A DNA stretch of 21,874 nt from a virus. The translations under genes were made by a program, and so were the position numbers. This document shows, piece by piece, positions 8,801-15,613 of the stretch. Each line of letters begins with the position of its first letter. Position 1 is the first letter of the stretch. The stretch lies in the IMG/VR virus record IMGVR_UViG_3300025141_011333, positions 1 through 21,874 of that record; one strand, written 5' to 3'. The notes under the pieces were generated by a model. That model was given only the letters and a program-made list of their open reading frames with translations, was not told where the DNA came from and did no database searches.

Positions 8801-9985
8801 CTGCATTTCACCTTTTTCACCAACACCTAATAAATCATGAACTTTTCCTTTAGGGTCTGATTTTGTCTTAAATCCAGCCTTCTCGAATATATCACCATAA
8901 AAAGCGTGTTTTGCTTTCCTATACCTCTCAACATCTCCTTCTCCCATCCTTAATGGCTTCATTGAAGCTCTTAAACCACCAACAATAGCAGTGTTCATAA
9001 AAATACTTGAAAGCCAATCATCCATATCGACTTCTTCTCCCATTAAAGCCCGTTCTGCTATTTGACCAGTACCAAATAATGTACCTTCAGCAATTACTTG
9101 CCCTACTGGATTCATTGTTAATTGTGTCACTTTATTGGCAAATGTTTTGTCTGTAGCCATTCTAGCTTTTGCAAATTTTGGAGCCATTAATCCTTTTGTG
9201 AAATAGCCAGCTGCAGCCCCTAATGCTAAACTGCTTGCTCCATGCTTTGTTGCATTCCAAGTCATTTGTTTATAATCCATCTCATCTCTTAATCCATCTT
9301 TTATTTCAATGGATTGCTGTGCTGCATCTTGTAAAGCTCCTCCAGCAGCTCCATATGTCGCAAGACTAAATCCTGATTCAATACCTGCTCCTCTTGCTAA
9401 ATAATTATGAAATCCTCCAGCCATTGCTTTTCTTGTACTTCTATTTGCACCTGCTTTTGCTAACATTTGGCTAAATCCTTTTGTTGCCATATTCTTCAAA
9501 GGGCCATGCGTTATTGACTTTGCAGCTACACTCCCTACCCCACTACTACCAAAAAATGTTAACATATCTACAGGTGATACTAACCCAACGAAAAACTGAC
9601 CCGCTTCATCATACCATGCCCTATCAACATCTTCTTCTTTATATTTAGCTTCTCCATGCATAATTTGATATATAGTTCCAGCGATTGATTTATTATAGGC
9701 TTCTCCCCACCAATTACCATCCTCAGCCCACGCTTCAGATAAATTAGCCGTAAGTATCTTTTCAAAAAAACCAGGATTAGCTTTTTCGTCAAGTTCTTGT
9801 TGTGTAGGGATTTGTGATTGTTTGGGGTCTGATGTAGTAAATGGATTCTCCCCATAGCTAATATCATTTCCATCTTTATCTTTTTTATACACTCTTTGTA
9901 TATGTTGATAAACATCGTAGTCTGTCTGACCAAGAGTATTAAATCTCTCTTTATACCATTTGACTGCTTTTTCTGGGTTAATCAT
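2846..9985 (-). CDS. Giant polyvalent/ejection-type virion protein, 2379 aa
   Basis: Last gene of the leftward structural operon, directly after three probable internal virion proteins; position and size suggest a protein packaged in the head and ejected with the DNA, comparable in role to T7 gp16. Regions: an N-terminal segment with hydrophobic stretches (about 130-156 and 250-265, Gly/Ala rich); helical charged region (350-620); Pro/Thr/Lys/Glu linker (about 625-690); tyrosine-recombinase-like module (about 770-1065); zincin motif HEKFH (1156-1160) with EEFTAD at 1206-1211; a long helical region (1260-2080); a hydrophobic segment (about 2088-2112); and a charged C-terminus. Fusion of a metallopeptidase to long helical regions is typical of phage large polyvalent proteins. 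It starts at a TAATG overlap with the preceding gene and has no good ribosome site, so translation is probably coupled. The frame is uninterrupted, so this is an intact gene rather than a chance fusion. Confidence 0.85.
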   Translation of the reverse strand: MINPEKAVKWYKERFNTLGQTDYDVYQHIQRVYKKDKDGNDISYGENPFTTSDPKQSQIPTQQELDEKANPGFFEKILTANLSEAWAEDGNWWGEAYNKSIAGTIYQIMHGEAKYKEEDVDRAWYDEAGQFFVGLVSPVDMLTFFGSSGVGSVAAKSITHGPLKNMATKGFSQMLAKAGANRSTRKAMAGGFHNYLARGAGIESGFSLATYGAAGGALQDAAQQSIEIKDGLRDEMDYKQMTWNATKHGASSLALGAAAGYFTKGLMAPKFAKARMATDKTFANKVTQLTMNPVGQVIAEGTLFGTGQIAERALMGEEVDMDDWLSSIFMNTAIVGGLRASMKPLRMGEGDVERYRKAKHAFYGDIFEKAGFKTKSDPKGKVHDLLGVGEKGEMQSRYEKIERIESDLIEAGVPIPSELVQEKINIISEARDAYIGIPAYNKALKKYTQNLDKMDDIPKLSSRKERHAARAELLKEFGFINNTLYGITREMSKNKEKFFTKEEMSTEAKIKDIDAELNKKIKSLEDVHDMVNLGALNEPGIAKKMRTKYADSFDVSVKEVKNKDGEIIGYEPVLTTPKGNELVTGARRDSYNEALALGEGLKKTYKQELLKQRDPLKREVKEKDIEEVEVEGAPEFETTGYEYDIVPSEPTKTKKTITKETKTPKTLDEQMEFLVQSELERKEKEFEVQAISAKIPMSRKNLNDKISERDKLTVIKRGDKKPYDWKKQLKNETKDMRLEEVKLVEMINAKDKTGELSRAAIERGDFDSSAFIDYAKARLSGDIGRSKTDFATGVIKNPKNGIIEVSRFLNEYKGKDLTEVKISDLNKFFNDNILGRKDGNTTSNKPSNELNLFFKHLGINEFLRGPDSNRLMEYARTVMNEYNEWNASGAGKNPAKKGIRKFTIEEAIASGDKGVEIVGKLGARYYIRNLEINKLAEILKDNPKDLEKYLKFEDKTKEYFLDMDANFVKYNTFNRKVWIDKKLAEDIMQYVGSGKSLMGKAAKVGQLINKKKMSDNPNSAFYDLRRRGKSIGAKLGGKESATENYLFGHERTRIDRVYNIKEASDLIIAQKELHKKMGSPIDVKFKKGDVSKGPFKQGFDPARERFVERWAAKDKLSPEQLQQAKLGKGVLGQFIDAAEGAILLAKDRFQPTDYFHEKFHKLKAYARETNDVKLSKDLSILEQLASKTSEYKEWKSKKQNKNRDMEEFTADVTGDKAQALTFPPSLFSRFNQALKQVVSRVKTILGIGNFNDYANIVSKRLTQKLDTRGVQFKGGVTKYKKISDASFESPSAYKNFLNKQVRDVEKKYNVNRNEFIEFIAKRAGIDNPKNFRLTIPKDQNSIKYSEKINELNKFVNKFDEVLSGELKDFIGKKDALKKLNLISDIERNRLPRNITLADQVKTLKALDVKDGKLFNATVKELKEYNDFVINQDIVQRDGVGWMSLNDVNNLRRAEVDSGMQSGLKEGAMILGSTHAAVKKIGMSDIAEKLLTHNSIQATNESPLLKFNEGASKIIGGNFLTRETKLSKIKNNMVVALDNNGEMLLALQKAKKEYGNKLPKGEGKIIKNAQSFFDKVINPEWSKTIKTGRDGRTRGDGLAAKNKDGSYKYINLNTKEGQIAKLYIDTIQKGFGKDKFESSLRQNTNQAEFESMSSKSGIKFIEDGIYITRSLTQEGKRLLYVNERARANAVNKLATDIAYKRAKDKYGKDFTKEQLSKEMEDSRLIAEMQFDDMINFNPSKISIKYLKDRLSLQDLYIENEKGKLVRTYENSFDKTVTPYVQGMAKFYATLEMFPEAIQGMKPGNGIHKVFQGAEGILKGGKQKELNWVKEVINKQLGAEKSADPYELSYRTLESTARIVAKLGLSFPTAGFKNLITGTTQTVFAHRLRDVGEGFALVLAKDAEVYNRAMNSNAFTVGNVLYEGRHAIDKVLDATAFKAGFMRPTEKFNRLLAIASSIAEQRRLLERIALHPKESNLHQKAVRRLKSFYFLNDKEIALRIKYGNAKEVRADNTLSNYEKIQLMRDVENINNKMNTYAHINTQGSSADLFMPKWAGKEGLRPLTLFKRMAFAATENTIRNTKEAVQNKNFMKPIMGLTATYLSGSAMIGLYRHLLGTEMPKENTDWWTRFRTTMWKGEFLGIMSEAISPFDTGFTQTLEPAIFNTIGSIGMELGQLYEGKSNFNQFGDGVFRNTTSLYANIQKIRERTNNPLNRDRIRISKLYRDFMDEKGQSMPKDMEGNELSPYYEDFKNSFYLGDEEDFAKQFYSTFFAVAHDRYRTGDPMNIAFKKAFSIMKSKLKTLNPNKGSLFKSGKEGKRNSMKFIKWLQQHRDADKITMTLFEAEAQYKARLNDYTSKLKHYAKKFNVQNYYNDFNWDIKEGF
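6236..6628 (-). other. Zincin metallopeptidase domain inside the giant protein
   Basis: Residues about 1120-1250. HEKFH at 1156-1160 fits the HExxH zinc motif, preceded by a helix (FIDAAEGAILLAKD). The downstream EEFTAD (Glu1206/Glu1207, Asp1211) supplies a likely third ligand, as in the metallopeptidase domains of phage and conjugative-element polyvalent proteins. The tail of the domain reads FPPSLFSRFNQALKQVV then ILGIGNFNDYANIVSKRL, a helix-plus-loop ending I associate with that family. A role in maturing virion proteins or cleaving a host target after ejection is inference. Confidence 0.65.
6791..7678 (-). other. Tyrosine-recombinase-like module inside the giant protein
   Basis: Residues about 770-1065. 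The first part (770-880) resembles the SAM-like core-binding domain of integrases, with EVSRFLNEYKGKDLTEVK then SDLNKFF and later ELNLFFKHL. The second part carries the catalytic landmarks in order: box I YIRNLEINKL (Arg928, Glu931, matching R-x-x-E-x-x-x-L), a basic hairpin KYNTFNRKVWID (Lys969 or Lys976), box II YDLRR (Tyr1022, Arg1025), LFGH (His1049) and RVY (Tyr1058). The spacing Arg to Arg is 97, Arg to His 24 and His to Tyr 9, against about 99, 23 and 9 in XerD as I remember it. The usual box II histidine is tyrosine. Domain boundaries are estimates. Confidence 0.65.
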
Positions 9986-11640
9986 TATTTATATAAATTT
10001 TGATAATGCTTACTAGGAAATGTAGAAGGCATTTTTATCCAATATTTCCCATATTTAAGAGTCCTTGTTAATTTAAAATATTCTTCTTCATTTTGAGAAA
10101 TAAATTCATCAATAGTCAAGTTTGAATTTTCAAATTTGATTTTAAATTCATTAATTTTTTTTCTACTCTGTTTTCCAATAATACCGTCTTTTTGTTTTTT
10201 ATCTCCCCAAGCTCCTTCTGTTAATGCTTGAGATTGATTAAACTCCCCTAATAAATATTTTTTCATAGCAACTGACGCTTTATCTGCTCCATCTAATATT
10301 TCTTTTTTTTCTCTAATTCTATTTTCAACATCTTCTATTTTTGAGTCTATAAAACCTTGCCTCTGAGGAAGTTCTGTTGATTTATCTTTTTTTAATTCAT
10401 CTAAACTAACCCCATCAATTTCTCCTGAATCATAAAAACTTACTGGTTTTTTCAATTCTCCCGAAAGATATTTTTTTATAACATTTAGGTCTGTTGTTCC
10501 ATATCTTTCCATTAAATCTTCATTTGATTTTTTAAGCTCCTCTTTTTCCTGTTCAGCAAAAATAGTTTCTTCCTCTTTAGCTTGTTGCTCTTCAATAGTA
10601 ATAATACCATCGCCATCTAAATCAGCTGTTTCAATCAAACTCTGACTATCTGGAAGCTCATCCGCATACCAACTGCCAGACCAATTTTTATAACCTTGCC
10701 TAGCTTTATCATCCCTCGTTTGTACAAGTCTTAGTTCTTTATCAAGTATCTCTTTTGCTCCAATAGTATCTCCTGCAGCAGCTTTATCATTTATTCCCTT
10801 AAAATCAACATCTGGCATAAGGGCTTGCCACTCAGCTAAATCATCATCAGCAAGTTCTCCCCATTTAGCTTTTAAAAGATAATTCTTTAGACTTGTAGTA
10901 GTACCTATTACTGACTTAAATTCAGCCATTTTTTTAGTTCTTATTTGAGTTAGAGCAGCTGGCGTTAGCATTCCATTAGAAATTGCTGCTGCCTCTTCTT
11001 CTGTTATTGAATCATCTCCCATCATTGCAGTTAACGCTTTATCGAGATTAGTCTTATATCTTGTCAATTTATCAGCTATATCATCTTCATCGAAAGTTCC
11101 ATCTCCAATACCCGATGGCATTCTAAATAACTTTTCCTTAGTCTGAGGGTGAAGTCCTAAACTTAGCTTTTCTTCTAATTTAGATATTCTTACATACTCA
11201 TTATTAAGCATATCCAAATTTGATTCATATTTAGGCTGTCCTTCATCATTAACTAAAGATGCTCTTGTTGCATCTAAATCCATCCAATCCGAAGCTTTTG
11301 GTTTATATTCGTCACTTTTTAGAAATTCATCAGCTTGAGTTAATGCAGTGGAATATTCATTAAACTTGTAGTTTTTATTTTCCATTACATTTTCTAGTGC
11401 AGCATGATTTAAAGAAGTTGAGTCATATTTAGAACTTCTATCCTTTATATTGTTTAAAGCCTGTTGAGCATTAGCGATTTGTGCTGGAGTTTGTGCAGTT
11501 ACTAAAAGATTTTTAATTGCTTCCTGTTGCCCTGATATACTCTCCTTTGCTCTTTCATGCCCAGATGAAAACGCTTCAAGCAATTGTAATATCTCTGCTG
11601 TTGAACCTCTATTTATTTGTTGAGATTTATAATCCGCCAT
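9985..11640 (-). CDS. Probable internal virion protein with EF-hand loop
   Basis: A 551-residue, mostly helical, acidic protein of unknown family. The N-terminal 120 residues are Gln/Ala/Asn-rich helices; charged helices and coiled-coil-like stretches (about 352-390 and 420-450) follow. Residues 340-351 are DLDGDGIITIEE, a perfect canonical EF-hand calcium loop (Asp at 1, 3 and 5, Gly at 6, Ile at 8, Glu at 12), flanked by helix-forming sequence. Its place between small ejection-type proteins and the giant protein suggests a head-internal or DNA-ejection component; this is positional inference. The start ATG follows AAAGGATTCAA. Its stop overlaps the start of the giant gene by one base (TAATG). 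Confidence 0.75.
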   Translation of the reverse strand: MADYKSQQINRGSTAEILQLLEAFSSGHERAKESISGQQEAIKNLLVTAQTPAQIANAQQALNNIKDRSSKYDSTSLNHAALENVMENKNYKFNEYSTALTQADEFLKSDEYKPKASDWMDLDATRASLVNDEGQPKYESNLDMLNNEYVRISKLEEKLSLGLHPQTKEKLFRMPSGIGDGTFDEDDIADKLTRYKTNLDKALTAMMGDDSITEEEAAAISNGMLTPAALTQIRTKKMAEFKSVIGTTTSLKNYLLKAKWGELADDDLAEWQALMPDVDFKGINDKAAAGDTIGAKEILDKELRLVQTRDDKARQGYKNWSGSWYADELPDSQSLIETADLDGDGIITIEEQQAKEEETIFAEQEKEELKKSNEDLMERYGTTDLNVIKKYLSGELKKPVSFYDSGEIDGVSLDELKKDKSTELPQRQGFIDSKIEDVENRIREKKEILDGADKASVAMKKYLLGEFNQSQALTEGAWGDKKQKDGIIGKQSRKKINEFKIKFENSNLTIDEFISQNEEEYFKLTRTLKYGKYWIKMPSTFPSKHYQNLYK

Positions 11641-11662
11641 TTGAATCCTTTTATTTTAAATT

Positions 11663-12133
11663 TTATCCGTATCTAATTCCAGAAGCTTGCTGTTGCCACT
11701 GATTAATCATATCTTGTACTGATTTCAATGATTGAGCCCTTTGTTGCCCTGTTTGTGACAATACATCAGTCATTCCCTTACCATATACATCCTTAATTTC
11801 ACCCGTATATTGTTGTTGTTGTCCACTACCTGCAAAACCACCAGCAGCTTGTATTCCTTTTTCTCCGCCTCCAGCTGCTAGCATTTTACTTAATAATGTT
11901 TGTCCTGTTGCTTCAACTTGAGGAGAATATGTCCCTGCAAGTCCTCCTTTAAGTAAGTCTGAAGATAGAGGTTGAAACATACTTGATGGTAATTGATAGG
12001 AACTTAATCCATATTGGCTTTGTAATGCCTGTGAAATATCACCAGCCCCAAGTTGCCCAAGACCACTAAAACCACCAGAAACGTCAAGTCCCATACTTTG
12101 TAATTGTTGCATTATATCATCAATCATTGCCAT
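11663..12133 (-). CDS. Small Gly/Gln-rich internal virion-type protein
   Basis: A 156-residue protein, low in charge and rich in Gly, Gln, Ser and Leu, opening with the amphipathic helix MAMIDDIMQQLQSMG and closing with a Gln-rich helix (about 118-150). There is no signal peptide and no recognised domain. Composition and position in a cluster of three before the giant gene resemble ejection or internal core proteins of podoviruses (compare P22 gp7/gp20 or T7 gp14 by role only). AAGGAG lies 9 bases before the start, within the last codons of the 315-residue gene. I do not recognise the family. Confidence 0.65.
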   Translation of the reverse strand: MAMIDDIMQQLQSMGLDVSGGFSGLGQLGAGDISQALQSQYGLSSYQLPSSMFQPLSSDLLKGGLAGTYSPQVEATGQTLLSKMLAAGGGEKGIQAAGGFAGSGQQQQYTGEIKDVYGKGMTDVLSQTGQQRAQSLKSVQDMINQWQQQASGIRYG

Positions 12134-12134
12134 A

Positions 12135-13082
12135 TTATCTATCTCCTTCCATTTGAGTCAATAATAATAGTAAATTCATAAGAATATTTGAGCCTTGTTT
12201 GCCTTTTCCTAATAATGTTGCAGGGTCTTGTGCAAATGCTCCCTCTTCACCAAACAATGATTGTGTAAAAGTTTGTTTTCCTTCTAGCCCTTGTAATTGT
12301 TTAAATAACTCATCTGATGATATCCCTAATTCATCTGAAAGGCCAGAAAACGAATCCCCTGATTTAGTTGGGTCTAAATCATAAAAAGTTTCTCCTCCTC
12401 CGCCTCCAACTGATTTTCCATAGCTTTCTGTTAATTTTTGAGTATCAATACCAGCCTTTTGAGCTCCTTTTAATAATTTTGCTTCTTTCCCTACAACAAC
12501 ATCTCCTGCTTTAGCTCCTTCGAATGTTTTTCCGATACCTTCTCCCATTTTACCCATTGCATAACCTTTTATTCCTTCAGTCAATCCTGTTTTAAATAAA
12601 TCACCGCCAGACACTTTTGTTGCTTCAAGCATATCGTCAAGCATACTTTCATTTCCAGCAGCTATTCTTCCTGACTCTTTACCTAAAAATGTTCCTCCCC
12701 ATTTACCTGCATCAAGGCCAGCACCCTTTGCTGCCTCTATTTGTTGTTGTGCAAATTTTGATTGCTGTTTTGCTTTATACATTCCCGATAAACCTGCTAG
12801 AGTTGCACCTGCTATAGTACCAACACCAGGAATTAATCCCAACATAGGAGCAATTGTTTCTAAAAACCCTCCGAAACCTTTAGTTTCTCTTTTCTGGTTT
12901 AATAGTTCTTTTTGTTTTCTTTGAGAAGCTATTTGTTCTTTCTGAAATTCTTCAGACATCTCCCCTTTCTGTTGACCAAAAGCAAGAGCTCCAGTTTTTT
13001 GAGCCTGTTCTGACCCTAATAAACTCTCTAATAATCCTTGTTGTGTACTTGCGATACCATAAGGGTTGTATCCATTCGCCAT
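12135..13082 (-). CDS. Glycine-rich hydrophobic internal virion-type protein
   Basis: A 315-residue protein. Residues about 27-70 form a Gln/Lys/Glu-rich helix. Residues about 72-103 are a glycine-rich hydrophobic segment (ETIAPMLGLIPGVGTIAGAT) able to insert into a membrane. A run of five glycines lies near 225, and a Leu-rich segment (NILMNLLLLL) ends the protein. This pattern, a soluble coiled region plus a glycine-zipper membrane segment, is common in phage proteins that leave the head and form a DNA channel across the cell envelope. AAGGAGTAAGAT precedes the ATG. It follows a 106-base gap after the fibre gene and is the first of a four-gene ejection-type block. No family name can be given. 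Confidence 0.7.
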   Translation of the reverse strand: MANGYNPYGIASTQQGLLESLLGSEQAQKTGALAFGQQKGEMSEEFQKEQIASQRKQKELLNQKRETKGFGGFLETIAPMLGLIPGVGTIAGATLAGLSGMYKAKQQSKFAQQQIEAAKGAGLDAGKWGGTFLGKESGRIAAGNESMLDDMLEATKVSGGDLFKTGLTEGIKGYAMGKMGEGIGKTFEGAKAGDVVVGKEAKLLKGAQKAGIDTQKLTESYGKSVGGGGGETFYDLDPTKSGDSFSGLSDELGISSDELFKQLQGLEGKQTFTQSLFGEEGAFAQDPATLLGKGKQGSNILMNLLLLLTQMEGDR

Positions 13083-13173
13083 ATCTTACTCCTTTTTTAA
13101 TCCAATCCGTCTATTAAATATATTAATTATTCTCATCATTTACAAATCTACATTTTATGTTATAATTGTTGCA

Positions 13174-13239
13174 GGTAATGCTGTTGCTTTAATCATATTC
13201 TGCAAAATCTGATACTGCTGTTGGTAATGCTGTTGCTTT
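13174..13239 (-). repeat. Direct repeat of the fibre 3' end across its stop codon
   Basis: The 17-base sequence ggtaatgctgttgcttt occurs at 13174-13190 and again at 13223-13239. The second copy lies inside the fibre gene and encodes KATALP near its C-terminus; the first lies just past the fibre stop. In the transcript direction the downstream copy can be read as MIKATALPATIIT followed by a stop, a frame-shifted echo of the fibre C-terminus. The rest of the gap to 13083 is AT-rich with no clear terminator and holds only the ribosome site of the next gene. Confidence 0.8.
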
Positions 13240-14937
13240 CATTATAAAATCACAATGTTCTCCTGAACCTCCACCCCAATTTAGATAACCATTGCCTATT
13301 CCTGAAGATTGTTTTTTAAAACCAACCCAATAGTTATATGTATCACCTGCTGTTAATCCTGTAACTGCCCAATAATGTTGTATTGTCGCATTGTCTGTTT
13401 CATCAATTAAGTTAATTGCTTGTTCATAAGTAGCACCTGCTGTACTATATCCACTTGTTGCATTTGCAGTAGATAATCCTATAAAGGTGGTATTATTCGC
13501 TTGAGCATCTACTTTAATTTGAATCATAATCTCAACTGCACCACTTGGAGGAGCAATAAATCTAATTCCCATATCATCATCAGGAACAACAAAAGAGGTT
13601 GTTAAAGTATAAGTAGTTCTACTTGCATCTTCTCCAATCATTCTATATCCAATTATCATTCCTGCATAAGCACTATTTGCTACACTAAATTCAGTAACAG
13701 TATCTCCACTTACAGTCCCTGCTACCCAATTAGTTGCTCCCATTGTAATCTTGTCATTAGCTTCATCAAGAATTAACATTTTATCTGCACCAACAACAAT
13801 ATCTAATACATCATCAGAAGATTCGTCTAAGTAGGTATGAGTTCCTCCATCAAAATATAATTTCTTTGTTGCATCAATAGTAAAATTCCCACTTGGTATC
13901 TCAACATCTACATCTCCATCTACTGTTGCACTTCCTGTTAATCTTACTCCTGTAGATAATCCTCCATTATATTCTGCTACTCTAAGTTCTAGTCTTCCTG
14001 ATTCACTTCCTGCTGTTACATCATCTGCTTTTGCTTTAATTGACGCATATAAAGTTTGGTTACCACCACTATCCTCACCATGAAACATAATTCTACCTAT
14101 TGTATCACTATCAGCAGGAGAAGCACTATTTCTATATATTGATATATCAGGACTATGATTACTTCCATCATCAGTTGATTCTATTATTAATTGAGAAGTT
14201 GAAGCATTAGTTGTTACTAAATGTAAACAATCTGCACTTGTATCCCACAGCATATAATTTGAAGCTGTATCACCAAAAAACTTTACATCATATCCAGCAT
14301 CATCTACACCAACAGTTAAATTACTAACGATTGTTACAGTATCACTTACAGGGTCTAAGATTAAATCTCCATCAGGAATTAATGACATATGTGCTACTGC
14401 ACCACTATCATCAGTTGTCCTTAAATTCGTAACTCCATGTTCTGCCACTTCAAGTGAAAACAAATCATTAGGGTCATCTGTATCTTTTAAAGTAAGTGTG
14501 CTATTTGATGTGTTTATTTGGAATAAAGATACATCTACCCCAAGAATACCATAATTAAAAATACCACTAGAAGTCCCTATAAAATAAAAGTCATCACCTG
14601 ATGTTAGAAGGTAAGTATCTCCTCCTGAAATATATAAATCTAATGTTCCTGTAGAATCTGTTGATTCAAATCGTGTATATACATTTGGTCTAAATGTTAA
14701 ATACATACTATCACACTCTACTAAATGTGATGTTAATTTACCATTAAGAAATAAATCTCCATTTATTCTAAGCTCATCCTTATTTAAAGAAAGGGGGGTA
14801 TTCTCCCCCCCAATCTTTATAACTTTCTGATGAGTATCTAAAACATCGTCATCCCCTAATAGAATTGGATTCTTTCTGTTTGGCTCAAAAGAACCATCAG
14901 TAATAGAGTGAAGTTGGGGTAGACGAGCTCTAGGCAT
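13189..14937 (-). CDS. Tail fibre / appendage protein
   Basis: A 582-residue protein rich in Asp, Thr, Ser and Gly with many short beta-strand repeats (for example SNLTVGVDDAGYDVKFFGD, GNFTIDATKKLYFDGG, VLDIVVGADKMLILDEANDK), the style of trimeric beta-structured phage fibres that bind host receptors. The N-terminal 60 residues (MPRARLPQLHSITDGSFEPN) are distinct and probably attach to the virion. From about 430 on, the sequence changes to a globular-looking Thr/Ala-rich tip. There is no catalytic motif for a depolymerase and no intramolecular chaperone signature that I recognise. Translation probably depends on the upstream 49-residue gene through a TAATG overlap, as no ribosome site precedes the ATG. 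The 3' end is duplicated downstream. Confidence 0.8.
   Translation of the reverse strand: MPRARLPQLHSITDGSFEPNRKNPILLGDDDVLDTHQKVIKIGGENTPLSLNKDELRINGDLFLNGKLTSHLVECDSMYLTFRPNVYTRFESTDSTGTLDLYISGGDTYLLTSGDDFYFIGTSSGIFNYGILGVDVSLFQINTSNSTLTLKDTDDPNDLFSLEVAEHGVTNLRTTDDSGAVAHMSLIPDGDLILDPVSDTVTIVSNLTVGVDDAGYDVKFFGDTASNYMLWDTSADCLHLVTTNASTSQLIIESTDDGSNHSPDISIYRNSASPADSDTIGRIMFHGEDSGGNQTLYASIKAKADDVTAGSESGRLELRVAEYNGGLSTGVRLTGSATVDGDVDVEIPSGNFTIDATKKLYFDGGTHTYLDESSDDVLDIVVGADKMLILDEANDKITMGATNWVAGTVSGDTVTEFSVANSAYAGMIIGYRMIGEDASRTTYTLTTSFVVPDDDMGIRFIAPPSGAVEIMIQIKVDAQANNTTFIGLSTANATSGYSTAGATYEQAINLIDETDNATIQHYWAVTGLTAGDTYNYWVGFKKQSSGIGNGYLNWGGGSGEHCDFIMKATALPTAVSDFAEYD
14793..14811 (-). other. G6/C7 hairpin within the fibre gene
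   Basis: Six G (14793-14798) and seven C (14805-14811) flank a 6-base loop, giving a strong six G:C-pair hairpin in an AT-rich gene. It encodes fibre residues about 43-49 (IGGENTP). In the mRNA the seven-G run is also a potential slippage site. No function is shown. Confidence 0.6.
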
Positions 14938-15086
14938 TATTTTTTAGGTTTGAATCTATCTAATAAAGGCTTTAAAATCATATCCAGTACAACATCATCT
15001 GCTTTACTTGGGCTCATTTTAATACATTTTTCTAATATCATAAAACCTAATAAAACCCATTCCCAATTACTTGTTATCCATTCCAT
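14937..15086 (-). CDS. Small membrane-associated protein, holin-cluster member
   Basis: A 49-residue frame with ATG at 15086 preceded by AAGGAGAAGTAA. It opens MEWITSNWEWVLLGFMILEK, a Trp-rich hydrophobic helix, followed by a short soluble tail (KMSPSKADDVVLDMILKPLL) ending in basic residues. One base separates it from the stop of the preceding coiled-coil gene, and its own stop overlaps the fibre start (TAATG). Its strong ribosome site and fit between two genes make it very likely real. The form suits a small holin or an envelope-associated accessory protein; the exact role is unknown. Confidence 0.75.
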   Translation of the reverse strand: MEWITSNWEWVLLGFMILEKCIKMSPSKADDVVLDMILKPLLDRFKPKK

Positions 15087-15087
15087 T

Positions 15088-15369
15088 TTACTTCTCCTTA
15101 TTTTCTAATTTTTTTAATCGTTTATTTATATTCGTCTTATCTCTTTTTGTAAATAGAGGAGGATGAGAATCCTTTTTCAGAATAGCAACATCCTTCTCTA
15201 ATTCTTCTATATACTTCGCATTCCTATGTACTGTCTTTTGCAAAGATTTCATCTGTCTGTCTAATTCGTTAGGCTTATTAACATACTTATCAATCCTTTT
15301 TAAATCAATTTTATGTTTAACAGCCTTAATAATCCTTGTAGCCACTATCTTTGCCAACCATATAGGCAT
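15088..15369 (-). CDS. Small basic coiled-coil protein
   Basis: A 93-residue, very lysine-rich protein. Residues 1-20 (MPIWLAKIVATRIIKAVKHK) form an amphipathic basic helix that could lie on a membrane. Residues 35-67 look like a coiled coil (LDRQMKSLQKTVHRNAKYIEELEKDVAILKK, split here by a break in charge pattern), and the C-terminus is another charged helix. It lies in the run of short membrane or coiled-coil genes between the metallophosphoesterase and the fibre, with one base between it and the preceding gene. Function is unknown; a lysis accessory or a fibre/tail assembly helper are both possible. Confidence 0.65.
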   Translation of the reverse strand: MPIWLAKIVATRIIKAVKHKIDLKRIDKYVNKPNELDRQMKSLQKTVHRNAKYIEELEKDVAILKKDSHPPLFTKRDKTNINKRLKKLENKEK

Positions 15370-15370
15370 A

Positions 15371-15613
15371 TTATTTACTTACTCCTAGCCATGTTAATAT
15401 AATTCCTATAACAATAGTCAAGGTGCTTCCTATAGTTTTAACTGCTGTTATACTGTTTTCTGCTTGCCTCAATCTCCCATTAATTTTTTCTAAATGTTTA
15501 TTGTTTGAATCTACCCTTTCTTTAATATGACCTAAATCACTACAGATTCTAACTAAATGAACTGTTATACTATTTCTATATTCTTCAGTTTTATCAGTAT
15601 CTTTTATTTTCAT
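15371..15613 (-). CDS. Holin-like protein (coiled coil plus C-terminal membrane helix)
   Basis: An 80-residue protein. Residues 25-58 form a heptad-like helix (ERVDSNNKHLEKINGRLRQ onward), and residues about 60-77 form one hydrophobic helix (IGSTLTIVIGIILTWLGV). This soluble coiled coil followed by a C-terminal membrane anchor is the layout of XhlA-type haemolysin/holin accessory proteins. The gene overlaps the preceding 102-residue gene by 20 bases. With the cytoplasmic lysozyme upstream in the same transcript, a role in membrane permeabilisation at lysis is reasonable but inferred. Confidence 0.6.
   Translation of the reverse strand: MKIKDTDKTEEYRNSITVHLVRICSDLGHIKERVDSNNKHLEKINGRLRQAENSITAVKTIGSTLTIVIGIILTWLGVSK

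Noticed and set aside
9580-9933. 117-codon frame in another phase of the giant gene's 5' end
   Set aside because: Same-strand shadow with skewed composition, no start signal and no recognisable domain.
2846-9985. Virion RNA polymerase within the giant protein, as in N4 or crAss-like phages
   Set aside because: No DxDGD-type or single-subunit polymerase catalytic motif was found on reading the translation.
13083-13188. 17-codon frame (MMRIINIFNRRIG) before the 315-residue gene
   Set aside because: Too short, no ribosome site, and it ends inside the ribosome site of the next gene.
13189-13300. Diversity-generating retroelement variable region at the fibre tip, suggested by the repeat pair at the 3' end
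   Set aside because: The two copies are only 17 bases, show no adenine-specific substitutions, and there is no reverse transcriptase in the window.
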